From assembly GCA_037132395.1 (NCBI GenBank), contig JBAXPC010000024.1:1-9235 (forward strand): 9,235 nt of DNA, read 5' to 3'. This document shows positions 1 to 5,277 of the stretch, one piece after another; the stretch's first letter is position 1, and each line of letters starts with the position of its first letter. Both the position numbers and the translations under genes were made by a program. The notes under the pieces are model-generated. The model was not told where the DNA came from, did no database searches, and was given only the letters and a program-made list of their open reading frames with translations. This DNA comes from SICB01 sp037132395. GTDB lineage: Bacteria > Patescibacteriota > Saccharimonadia > CAILAD01 > BJGX01.

Positions 1-589
1 AATCCTTACTTGGAGAATCCTGCAAAGATTGGGATGCAGTATAAGCATGCACGGTAGTCATCATTGACTTGTCTATGCCAAACTCCCGCTCCATAATAAA
101 GGCTATCGGGGTAATGCAGTTGGTGGTGCAAGATTGGTTTGATATTATTTCTTGATCGGCAAGCTCGTCGTCGTTCACACCAATCAAAAAGTTTCCAGCC
201 TTAGGATTGTTTTCGTCATTTTTAATTGCGGCCGATACTACCACCCTCTTGGCGCCAGCTTTAATGTGCAGGCTGGCGTCTTCGACTTTAGTAAAAAACC
301 CAGTGCTCTCTATAACTACGTCTATATTGAGCTTACCCCATGGCAGGAGAGAAGGATCTTTTTCGGCTAGGATAGCAATTTTTTTACCATCTACGACTAT
401 AGAGTCGTCCGTACTAGAAACTTCCTTATGGTAAGTGCCATAATTACTATCGTGCTTTAGTAAATAAGCCAATGTCTTGGTATCGGACAGGTCGTTAATT
501 GCTACAATCTCTAGCTCAGAATTAGCAAAAGCTATTTTAAAGGCACTTCTACCGATTCTTCCAAAACCATTAATTGCCACTCTGATCAT
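1..589 (-). CDS. gap: Glyceraldehyde-3-phosphate dehydrogenase, N-terminal 196 residues (cut by left edge)
   Basis: This is the cytosolic glycolytic enzyme that oxidises glyceraldehyde 3-phosphate to 1,3-bisphosphoglycerate with NAD and phosphate. The N-terminus MIRVAINGFGRIGR is the Rossmann dinucleotide-binding signature. The segment AINDL, with Asp33, is typical of NAD-preferring enzymes. The catalytic cysteine is Cys154 in the motif SCTTNC, and the catalytic histidine is His181 in TTVHAYT. About 196 residues are visible of the usual 330-340; the C-terminal part of the catalytic domain lies beyond position 1. The ATG at 589 is preceded by GGAG at 598-601 with 8 bases between, and by a TATAAT at 620-625, which supports this start. 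It is the last visible gene of the minus-strand run rpmG, dsbA-like, thioredoxin-like, gap, but the 92-base gap with its own -10 suggests it can be transcribed separately. No catalytic residue is missing in the visible part. The family call is near certain; the NAD preference is inferred from one residue. Confidence 0.97.
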   Translation of the reverse strand, partial: MIRVAINGFGRIGRSAFKIAFANSELEIVAINDLSDTKTLAYLLKHDSNYGTYHKEVSSTDDSIVVDGKKIAILAEKDPSLLPWGKLNIDVVIESTGFFTKVEDASLHIKAGAKRVVVSAAIKNDENNPKAGNFLIGVNDDELADQEIISNQSCTTNCITPIAFIMEREFGIDKSMMTTVHAYTASQSLQDSPSKD

Positions 590-619
590 TAAAATTTCTC
601 CATTTAGCTTATGTATATT

Positions 620-625
620 ATTATA
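620..625 (-). promoter_or_regulatory. Putative -10 box of gap
   Basis: A perfect TATAAT on the minus strand, 30 bases upstream of the gap ATG. The predicted transcript would start near 613 and have a leader of roughly 23 bases carrying GGAG. I find no good -35 hexamer at 16-18 bases, so the assignment rests on the -10 and its position. Confidence 0.5.
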
Positions 626-681
626 CAGCTTATGTGAATCTATTACGATACGAAGTAGCTTTTATTGTTTTTTTGTATATG

Positions 682-1023
682 CTATTTTTTGTTATTTTTG
701 GTGTGTGGTTTGCAAACATTATTAGTACAATCCTCACCTTCAAGTAGCCTAATAATATCTTCTTTGTCGTGGGCACCACACAGAGCTTGGTTAGTATCGA
801 CATTTACAAAAGCAGGAACGCCAGCAAACCCACCGCAGGCCTCACCGATTATTTTGCTGTGTGATTCCATCTTGCGGGCATTTTCTTCGTTATTCCAAAC
901 TTCTAGCTTTTCTATTTTTGCGCCAGTTGCTGATTCGATTTCTGCAATGACCGGCTTCATTGCTATGCAATGAGGGCAGGTCTCTCCATAAAATTCTATT
1001 ACGTGCCCATATTTTTTTGACAT
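682..1023 (-). CDS. Small thioredoxin-like protein with a CPHC active site
   Basis: A 113-residue single-domain thioredoxin-fold protein. The first strand (HVIEFYGE) runs into the redox motif Cys16-Pro-His-Cys19, and the cis-proline is in GVPAF (Pro70), the two hallmarks of a thiol-disulfide oxidoreductase. There is no signal peptide or membrane segment, so it should act in the cytoplasm. CPHC is the dipeptide of strongly oxidising DsbA enzymes rather than the CGPC of thioredoxin, which is odd for a cytosolic protein. Four further cysteines (63, 82, 99, 104) lie outside the active site; the last pair sits in a basic C-terminal tail and could bind metal or form a second disulfide (inference). 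The ATG at 1023 has AGGAGAG just upstream. It lies 58 bases downstream of the DsbA-like gene. The substrate is unknown; a glutaredoxin-like or arsenate or peroxide partner role cannot be told from sequence. Confidence 0.9.
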   Translation of the reverse strand: MSKKYGHVIEFYGETCPHCIAMKPVIAEIESATGAKIEKLEVWNNEENARKMESHSKIIGEACGGFAGVPAFVNVDTNQALCGAHDKEDIIRLLEGEDCTNNVCKPHTKNNKK

Positions 1024-1051
1024 TGACTCTCCTAGCTTAGTTATAGCTAAT

Positions 1052-1079
1052 AGTATAAACTCTTGAGCTAAAAAAACAA
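1052..1079 (-). promoter_or_regulatory. Putative promoter of the thioredoxin-like gene
   Basis: Minus-strand TTGTTT at 1074-1079 and TATACT at 1052-1057 are separated by 16 bases, a plausible sigma-70 pair with a 5/6 match in the -10. The predicted start near 1045 leaves a leader of about 21 bases containing AGGAGAG, so translation here would use a normal Shine-Dalgarno. The A/T-rich surroundings make chance matches likely. Confidence 0.4.
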
Positions 1080-1081
1080 AT

Positions 1082-1750
1082 CTACTGGGCTAGGGCTTTG
1101 TCGATAGCCTGAAGAATATCGTTAGATCCAGCCTTAAGTATTACTGCTGTGCCATTCACGAAGAAGCTGGGGGTACCCTTGAGCTTAAATGCCTCACCTA
1201 GTCCAGCTTGCTGGTTGATAAGGTCGATTACTTTTTGACTTTCAGAATCTTTTTTAAATAAATCTACATCTATGCCTATCTCTCTGGCATAAGCTTCAAA
1301 TTTTGAGCGAGGGTCTTTCTGTTTACTCCAATCGTCTTGGCGTTCATACAGTATATTGTGCATCTCCCAGAATTTTCCCTGTAGTGCGGCTGCTTCGGCA
1401 GCCTGTGCAGCAGCTTGGGCGTTAGCATGAATTTCTGTCAACGGGAAGTTCAGAAAAACAAATTTTAGTTTGTCGCTATATTTCGGAAGTATATCGTCTT
1501 TAATTAGTTTGTGGTATTGTCCACAAGCCGGACATTGATAATCCCCAAATTCGGCCAATGTCACCTTGGCATCAGCTGGCCCCAGAGAATTGCCCGAACT
1601 TAATTTAGCTACATCGGCTTCAACCTGAGGACGCTGTGAATTGCTAGCAACGGTAGGTTTGTCTTCAGGGCGTGAGATAGCATAAACCACCAGACCTATC
1701 ACTAGGACGATTAGGCTGATAAAGATAATTATAGGTAGATTTTTTTTCAT
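1082..1750 (-). CDS. Membrane-anchored DsbA-like thiol oxidoreductase (thioredoxin_4/DSBA fold)
   Basis: A 222-residue protein with an N-terminal hydrophobic helix at about residues 5-26 after a MKK start, read as an uncleaved membrane anchor that places the rest outside the membrane. A low-complexity linker (about 27-55) leads into a thioredoxin fold with the strand VTLAEFGDYQ, the redox motif Cys73-Pro-Ala-Cys76, an alanine-rich helical insertion (about 109-185), and the cis-proline in KGTPSFFVNG (Pro194). This matches the DsbA/BdbD-like family that introduces or exchanges disulfides in exported proteins. No other cysteine is present, as expected for an extracytoplasmic oxidase. The re-oxidising partner (DsbB or VKOR type) is not in the window. 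The ATG at 1750 has no Shine-Dalgarno; a TGC-TAAACT resembling an extended -10 ends 6 bases before it, so a leaderless transcript is possible. It could also be read through from rpmG, 70 bases upstream. Confidence 0.93.
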   Translation of the reverse strand: MKKNLPIIIFISLIVLVIGLVVYAISRPEDKPTVASNSQRPQVEADVAKLSSGNSLGPADAKVTLAEFGDYQCPACGQYHKLIKDDILPKYSDKLKFVFLNFPLTEIHANAQAAAQAAEAAALQGKFWEMHNILYERQDDWSKQKDPRSKFEAYAREIGIDVDLFKKDSESQKVIDLINQQAGLGEAFKLKGTPSFFVNGTAVILKAGSNDILQAIDKALAQ

Positions 1751-1820
1751 TGTTATAGTTTAGCAAAGTTTAGTAAATCTAAAAAGCATTAGTTTTATTT
1801 GGTAGAGCTAGTAGCTTCTG

Positions 1821-1994
1821 TTAGCTAAACTTAGCCTTGACCTCTACAAAGGTCTCGACTTTACGGGTTTTTGGGTCGAACTTCTTGAATTCTAACTTGT
1901 CTGGAGTATTCAAAGTGTTCTTGACAGTGTAGTACCTGCTGCCTGTTGCTTTGTTTCGAAGTATAGTAAGTTGTCGCTTGGTATTCTTTGCCAT
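1821..1994 (-). CDS. rpmG: 50S ribosomal protein L33 (bL33)
   Basis: A 57-residue large-subunit ribosomal protein. The N-terminus MAKNTKRQLTILRNKATGSR and the core YYTVKNTLNTPDKLEFKKFD match L33, with the characteristic K-N-x3-x-P-x-K-L-x-x-K-K-[FY]-D-P pattern at about residues 25-41. The length is normal for the family (50-57). It has no cysteine, so it is the zinc-free (C-minus) form. The ATG at 1994 sits 12 bases after a perfect TATAAT and has no Shine-Dalgarno, which points to a very short leader. It is the promoter-proximal gene of the leftward run that continues to the DsbA-like gene; whether they are cotranscribed is not shown. An 11-base palindrome (AGCTA-G-TAGCT) lies at 1806-1816 just past the stop, too short to be a terminator. 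Confidence 0.95.
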   Translation of the reverse strand: MAKNTKRQLTILRNKATGSRYYTVKNTLNTPDKLEFKKFDPKTRKVETFVEVKAKFS

Positions 1995-2006
1995 GATTGA
2001 GTATGA

Positions 2007-2035
2007 ATTATAGCTTATAAAAGTATTTTCTTCAA
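2007..2035 (-). promoter_or_regulatory. Promoter of rpmG
   Basis: Minus-strand TTGAAG at 2030-2035 and a perfect TATAAT at 2007-2012 with the ideal 17-base spacer. The transcript should start close to 2000, only about 5-6 bases before the rpmG ATG at 1994, leaving no room for a Shine-Dalgarno. This is one of the best sigma-70-like promoters in the window. Confidence 0.7.
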
Positions 2036-2054
2036 GGGTTTTTTTGGCTTTTAT

Positions 2055-2585
2055 CTAGGAAAGTTTATTTTGAGCTATCTCCTGCCAGCTATCATCTTCC
2101 GTTTCTTTTTTATACAAACAGACTCTACCAAGATTATAAGTGAAATGCACTGGCCGTGATCTTAATTCTTTAAGCACTAGTTGAGCCGCATCACTGCTAA
2201 GCCTATTTATAAGGGTTAGGTGGGGGTGAAAATCCCATTCCTCAGCAGTGTTATTTAATATTTGCTCAGCCACAGACTGGTATGATTTCCTGATATCGCA
2301 AAAAGGCACATAGTTGTCTGGTTCAAAATAAATAGCACTGTTGCGTTTCCCAATAAAGGCGTCGATTTTATTAAATGGCATTGAGAAGCCTTGGCAAACT
2401 GGCGAGCTACTAAATAGCTCTATGGCTTTGCCGATTGGCAGCAAAGACTCTTGGGGGCGATGGATGGTAATATGTGGCCCCAGAGTGAGCTTCCAGCGCG
2501 GTGCATAATGCCGGTAGCTGTCGCGCAAATCTATAAAAGGCCCGGCCTCTGACTCTGGCAATGGGATAGCAACTAGATAGCGCAC
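2055..2585 (-). CDS. 2H phosphoesterase superfamily protein (2'-5' RNA ligase-like)
   Basis: A 176-residue protein from the GTG at 2585. It carries the two HxT motifs that define the 2H superfamily: His38-Ile-Thr40 in GPHITIHRP and His122-Leu-Thr124 in FHPHLTLINR, about 84 residues apart, as expected for the two lobes that share one active site. Members act on 2'-5' or 2',3'-cyclic phosphate bonds of RNA as ligase (ThpR/LigT) or cyclic phosphodiesterase; the true substrate here cannot be told. The GTG overlaps the TAG stop of the upstream AP endonuclease by one base (TAGTG), and the N-terminus MRYLVAIPLPE fits the family's first strand. A longer reading from a TTG at 2615 adds ten residues inside the upstream gene and is less likely. 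The one-base overlap implies translational coupling with the endonuclease. The family is clear, the activity uncertain. Confidence 0.88.
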   Translation of the reverse strand: MRYLVAIPLPESEAGPFIDLRDSYRHYAPRWKLTLGPHITIHRPQESLLPIGKAIELFSSSPVCQGFSMPFNKIDAFIGKRNSAIYFEPDNYVPFCDIRKSYQSVAEQILNNTAEEWDFHPHLTLINRLSSDAAQLVLKELRSRPVHFTYNLGRVCLYKKETEDDSWQEIAQNKLS

Positions 2586-3385
2586 TATATAGCAACTTCT
2601 ACCGACACCGGGCAATGATCGCTTCCCGTTTGCTCGGGGTGTATTTTGGCAGACTTAATTTTGGCTTTGAGCCTTGTGCTAGCTAGCCAGTAATCAATTC
2701 GCCAGCCGACGTTATTAGCCCTAGCGTTGCCCCAATGGGTCCACCAGGTGTAATAGCCATTGCCCTTACTAAAGAGCCTCAGTGTATCGACAAAGCCAGC
2801 CTTAATGAAATTATCAATCCCGGCTCTCTCCTCCGTGGTATAGCCCTTTTTGCCTTCATTAGGTTTTGGTCGGGCTAGGTCATCTGGGGTATGTGCAACA
2901 TTCAAATCGCCACAGACTAAGACAGGTTTTTTGCTATCGAGGCTCTTGCAGTAGTCTAAGAAGGCTGGATCCCAGTGCTCGTGCCGCAGCGGTATGCGGC
3001 TTAAATCGTCTTTCGAATTGGGGGTATAGACAGTAACCACATAAAACTTTTCAAATTCGGCAGCTATGACACGCCCTTCGGTGCTACTATCCCTGTCTTC
3101 ACTATCGATTAGATGGTATTTTTTTGCTATCGCTTCAGGGATGCCATTGACGACACCAATTGGCTCTTGTTTTGAAAATATCGCCGTGCCACTGTAGCCT
3201 TTTTTGTCGGCCGAGTTCCAGTATTCGTGAAAGCCGGGCAAATCAATTTCCACCTGCTCCTGGTTGGCCTTAGTTTCTTGCAAGCAAATAATATCGGGCT
3301 GATACACTTTAAGGAATTTCTGAAATTCGCCTTTCTTGATAACTGCCCTGATGCCATTAACATTCCATGAGAATAACTTTGTCAT
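2585..3385 (-). CDS. xth: Exodeoxyribonuclease III / AP endonuclease (APE1-ExoA type)
   Basis: A 266-residue enzyme of base excision repair that cuts DNA 5' of abasic sites and trims blocked 3' ends. All motifs of the Mg-dependent exonuclease-endonuclease-phosphatase fold are present: SWNVNGIRA with Asn8, LQETKA with metal ligand Glu37, GYSGTAIF (63-70), VTVYTPNS with Tyr120, GDLNVAHTPDDLARPK with Asp160 and Asn162, GWRIDYWL (227-234), and GSDHCPV with Asp256 and His257. The wording of the GDLN and GWRIDYWL motifs resembles the human APE1/B. subtilis ExoA branch more than E. coli XthA. Length is normal and no key residue is missing. The ATG at 3385 follows a TATAAT by only 8 bases and has no Shine-Dalgarno, predicting a leaderless message. 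Its stop overlaps the start of the 2H phosphoesterase gene, so the two form an operon. A 31-codon frame overlaps its start codon from upstream. Confidence 0.97.
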   Translation of the reverse strand: MTKLFSWNVNGIRAVIKKGEFQKFLKVYQPDIICLQETKANQEQVEIDLPGFHEYWNSADKKGYSGTAIFSKQEPIGVVNGIPEAIAKKYHLIDSEDRDSSTEGRVIAAEFEKFYVVTVYTPNSKDDLSRIPLRHEHWDPAFLDYCKSLDSKKPVLVCGDLNVAHTPDDLARPKPNEGKKGYTTEERAGIDNFIKAGFVDTLRLFSKGNGYYTWWTHWGNARANNVGWRIDYWLASTRLKAKIKSAKIHPEQTGSDHCPVSVEVAI

Positions 3386-3477
3386 ATAGGGCTATTATAG
3401 CAAAAGAGCCGAACATCTGCTTGCGCAATATCTTTATGAGTAAAAACGGCATGTAGACGATTGGTTCTTTCGGGCAT
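3382..3477 (-). CDS. Possible 31-residue ORF overlapping the xth start (ATGA)
   Basis: A short ATG frame encoding 31 residues (begins MPERTNRLHAVF, ends YNSPI). Its TGA shares the sequence ATGA with the xth start codon, an arrangement typical of translationally coupled genes. An AGGG lies 8 bases before the ATG. In-frame TAG four codons upstream fixes this as the only start. I recognise no family, and a frame this short can arise by chance, so it is listed as a candidate leader peptide or upstream ORF only. The xth promoter lies inside it, which argues that xth does not depend on it. Confidence 0.2.
   Translation of the reverse strand: MPERTNRLHAVFTHKDIAQADVRLFCYNSPI
3394..3402 (-). promoter_or_regulatory. 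Extended -10 promoter of xth
   Basis: The minus strand reads TGC-TATAAT, a textbook extended -10 (TGn plus consensus hexamer), which can work without a -35. I see no -35 match at 16-18 bases. Only 8 bases separate the hexamer from the ATG at 3385, so transcription would begin at or next to the start codon. Confidence 0.6.
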
Positions 3478-3543
3478 ATTATTACCCTAGCGAATAATCG
3501 CCTACAAGCACACTTCTATTTCTCTCAAAACTGTTGCCCTTCC

Positions 3544-3729
3544 TTAGTTGGTCTTTTTGCTCCTGCCTACGGCCAAGTCTTTTGCAAGTCTGGCATTGGC
3601 TTGGATGGAATCGGCTTTTTGAGCCCATTTCGAAGCCATTTCATCTAGTATGTCTTCGACAACCTGACGGTCGCGCAATAAATTGCGTTGCATACGACGA
3701 AATTGCTTTAAAGCTTTGCGTCTTTTCAT
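3544..3729 (-). CDS. Small basic protein of unknown function (61 residues)
   Basis: I do not recognise this family. The first 22 residues (MKRRKALKQFRR then MQRNLLRDRQ) are very rich in Arg and Lys, followed by an acidic-to-neutral stretch VVEDILDEMASKWAQKA and a basic end GRSKKTN. There is no proline and only one glycine, so it is probably one or two continuous helices. The basic N-terminus suggests nucleic acid or ribosome binding (inference). No cysteine, membrane segment or signal peptide is present. The ATG at 3729 is preceded by GGAGGTGA with a 6-base spacer, an exact match to the anti-Shine-Dalgarno and the strongest ribosome site in the window, which is the main proof that it is a real, well-translated gene. 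A TATAAT at 3768-3773 and overlapping palindromes lie upstream. It resembles small ribosomal proteins in size and charge but matches neither S21 nor any other I know. Confidence 0.75.
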   Translation of the reverse strand: MKRRKALKQFRRMQRNLLRDRQVVEDILDEMASKWAQKADSIQANARLAKDLAVGRSKKTN

Positions 3730-3735
3730 ATCCTT

Positions 3736-3743
3736 TCACCTCC
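3736..3743 (-). promoter_or_regulatory. Very strong ribosome binding site of the small basic protein gene
   Basis: The minus strand reads GGAGGTGA, complementary over eight bases to the usual 3' end of 16S rRNA, with six bases to the ATG at 3729. It stands out because most neighbouring genes have weak or no Shine-Dalgarno. Confidence 0.75.
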
Positions 3744-3756
3744 CTTCAATAAAAGC

Positions 3757-3777
3757 GGTGTAATTACATTATACACC
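3757..3777 (-). promoter_or_regulatory. -10 box with overlapping inverted repeats upstream of the small basic protein gene
   Basis: The minus strand has TATAAT at 3768-3773. The same stretch holds an inverted repeat GGTGTA-N9-TACACC (3757-3762 and 3772-3777) whose arm overlaps the -10, and a perfect 10-base palindrome TGTAATTACA at 3759-3768 around the predicted transcription start. The layout is that of an operator where a dimeric repressor would block the promoter. No -35 is convincing. The binding protein is unknown. Confidence 0.4.
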
Positions 3778-3822
3778 CATTTTAACGAACGCTAGACGGT
3801 GAATGTGACAAAGTTAGTTATG

Positions 3823-4164
3823 CTATATTTTATCTATCTTGGAAGCCATTATAAAGTCATTTTCGCTGAGTCCATCGACAGCATGAGTATAAAGCTCAAT
3901 CTGGACGATGCTATAAAAAATATAAATATCAGGGTGATGCCCTTGCTGGTTGGCAATATCGGCAACGCTGTTTACAAACTTCATAGCCTCCTTAAAGTCC
4001 TTAAAGCTAAACTCGCGCTTAATACTATGGTCCTTAATAACTTTCCATCCATCACTAATCTCTACAGAGTACTTGGCGATGTCCTTATGGGGCATAGCTG
4101 GTGTACCACCCTCACAGGCAAAACATGTTCTACTGGCTAGATCTTTGATAGGTTTATCCTCCAA
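3823..4164 (-). CDS. Pterin-4a-carbinolamine dehydratase (PCD/DCoH family)
   Basis: This family dehydrates 4a-hydroxy-tetrahydropterin, recycling pterin cofactor. The active-site signature is present: GHHPD (the two adjacent histidines), THAVDGLSEND with a further His and Asp, spaced as in the family, and the closing SKID. Before it lies the CxxCEGGTPAM motif found in many bacterial members. Total length is about 108-119 residues, normal for the family. The start is unclear. The frame opens with TTG at 4182, but the -10 box ends at 4185, so an mRNA would begin downstream of that codon. I chose the TTG at 4164, the next conventional start before CxxC. A GGAGG at 4158-4162 sits 8 bases before an in-frame ATC at 4149, which would give the usual short N-terminus KDLASRTC, so a non-canonical start is possible. 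No aromatic amino acid hydroxylase, the classical partner, is in the window, so its role here is open. Confidence 0.93.
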   Translation of the reverse strand: MEDKPIKDLASRTCFACEGGTPAMPHKDIAKYSVEISDGWKVIKDHSIKREFSFKDFKEAMKFVNSVADIANQQGHHPDIYIFYSIVQIELYTHAVDGLSENDFIMASKIDKI

Positions 4165-4172
4165 ATTAAGTG

Positions 4173-4199
4173 TTGATAACAATAATTATATAGTAAAAT
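4173..4199 (+). promoter_or_regulatory. Putative murB promoter
   Basis: TTGATA at 4173-4178 and TAAAAT at 4194-4199 are separated by 15 bases, slightly short; TATAGT at 4189-4194 is an alternative -10. Either places the transcript start within about 8 bases of the murB ATG, with no Shine-Dalgarno in between. The element overlaps the divergent PCD promoter. Confidence 0.4.
4185..4190 (-). promoter_or_regulatory. Putative -10 box of the PCD gene
   Basis: A perfect TATAAT on the minus strand. It overlaps the bases used by the murB promoter on the other strand, and no good -35 is visible at 16-18 bases. It would start transcripts near 4178, downstream of the first in-frame TTG at 4182. Confidence 0.4.
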
Positions 4200-4208
4200 A
4201 GCTATACC

Positions 4209-5261
4209 ATGAGCTTTCAACCGCAAAAAAATGTCAATCTAGCAGAACTAACAACCTTTAAAATTGGCGGTCAGGCCGCCTTTTATACTGAGGTTACTTC
4301 ACCGAATTCATTGCCAGAAATATTTGCATGGCTGAAGTCTAATAATTTACCTCACCTAGTGCTGAGCGGTGGTAGCAATACCATCTTCGATGACGGTATA
4401 TTTCGCGGACTAGTTATAAAAATTAGTATTATGGGCTTCGCTGTACTTAGCGAATCAGAAAAATCGGCAGATATTAAGGTCGGGGCTGGTGAAGACTGGG
4501 ATGCAGTCGTCCGAAGGACTGTTGAGCGGGGCTTTGCAGGAATGGAAGCATTATCAGGTATACCCGGGCTCACTGGAGCAACTCCTGTTCAAAATATTGG
4601 TGCCTACGGGCAAGAGCTGAAAGATACCGTTAAATCGGTTGAGGTTTTTGACACCAAAAGTGGCGAGCTAACAAGCCTGTCAAGAGCAGAGTGCGACTTT
4701 AGCTACCGAGACAGCATCTTCAAGTCTGGCTCTAAGAGTCGATACATAATTACAAGTGTAGTTTTTGAGCTATCTAAACAAGCCCCTGGGGTACCTAACT
4801 ACAAAGACGTTGTTAGCTACTTTGAATCGCATAATATCGCCAGCCCCAATCTAGAGCAGATAAGGCAGGCTGTGCTAGAAATTCGTAGAGGCAAGTTTGT
4901 TGATCCATCGGTAATGCCTAATGCAGGCTCTTTTTTCAAAAATCCGATCGTGACAGAGCTCGTTGCCAAGAAAATAATGCTGCAAAATCCAGATGTTAAA
5001 TTATATCCAGAGGATACCAAAATAATTCCTCTTGAGGGTGGTAATTATAAAATAGCCGCCGGCTGGCTGATACAGAATCTTGGCCTCAAGGGCTTAGAGC
5101 TCGAAAAAGTCAGGATTGACCCCAACCATGCTCTGGTGCTGGAGAATAAGGGTGGTGCATCACAAAAAGATCTTAAGCATTTAGTGACAGTGGTACAAGA
5201 TGCAGCGATGGAAAAGTATAGTATTGAACTAGAGCCTGAACCTGTAATTATTAAGTTCTAA
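4209..5261 (+). CDS. murB: UDP-N-acetylenolpyruvoylglucosamine reductase
   Basis: The flavoenzyme that makes UDP-N-acetylmuramic acid, the second step of cytoplasmic peptidoglycan precursor synthesis. The 350-residue protein shows the FAD-binding half with TTFKIGG (15-21), VLSGGSNTIF (51-60), GAGEDWDAVV (92-101) and GIPGLTGATPVQNIGAYGQE (117-136), then the substrate domain. CDFSYRDSIFK contains the conserved Tyr166-Arg167, PNAGSFFKNP contains the proton-donor Ser241, and LEPEP near the C-terminus carries the catalytic glutamate (Glu344 or its neighbour Glu342). The AAGWLIQ motif and length point to the E. coli-like type I enzyme that includes the tyrosine loop. It is the only complete plus-strand gene in the window, divergent from the PCD gene and ending 16 bases from the convergent DUF1761-like gene. 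The ATG at 4209 has no Shine-Dalgarno and lies 9 bases after TAAAAT, so the message is probably leaderless. It indicates a peptidoglycan wall. Confidence 0.97.
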   Translation: MSFQPQKNVNLAELTTFKIGGQAAFYTEVTSPNSLPEIFAWLKSNNLPHLVLSGGSNTIFDDGIFRGLVIKISIMGFAVLSESEKSADIKVGAGEDWDAVVRRTVERGFAGMEALSGIPGLTGATPVQNIGAYGQELKDTVKSVEVFDTKSGELTSLSRAECDFSYRDSIFKSGSKSRYIITSVVFELSKQAPGVPNYKDVVSYFESHNIASPNLEQIRQAVLEIRRGKFVDPSVMPNAGSFFKNPIVTELVAKKIMLQNPDVKLYPEDTKIIPLEGGNYKIAAGWLIQNLGLKGLELEKVRIDPNHALVLENKGGASQKDLKHLVTVVQDAAMEKYSIELEPEPVIIKF

Positions 5262-5277
5262 TATTGCCTTGTGCTGT

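Noticed and set aside
152..434. Plus-strand open frames opposite gap, and similar frames opposite proS, xth and the ATPase
   Set aside because: They lie antisense to clearly conserved enzymes and show no family motifs or start signals.
1806..1816. AGCTA-G-TAGCT palindrome after rpmG as a terminator
   Set aside because: The stem is only five pairs, with a one-base centre that cannot form an RNA loop, and no T-run follows.
2586..2615. Longer start (TTG at 2615) for the 2H phosphoesterase
   Set aside because: It adds ten residues inside xth with no ribosome site evidence, whereas the GTG at 2585 overlaps the xth stop by one base and begins right at the family's first strand.
3544..3729. Small basic protein as ribosomal protein S21
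   Set aside because: Size and charge are similar but the conserved S21 core pattern is absent, so only an unknown function is assigned.
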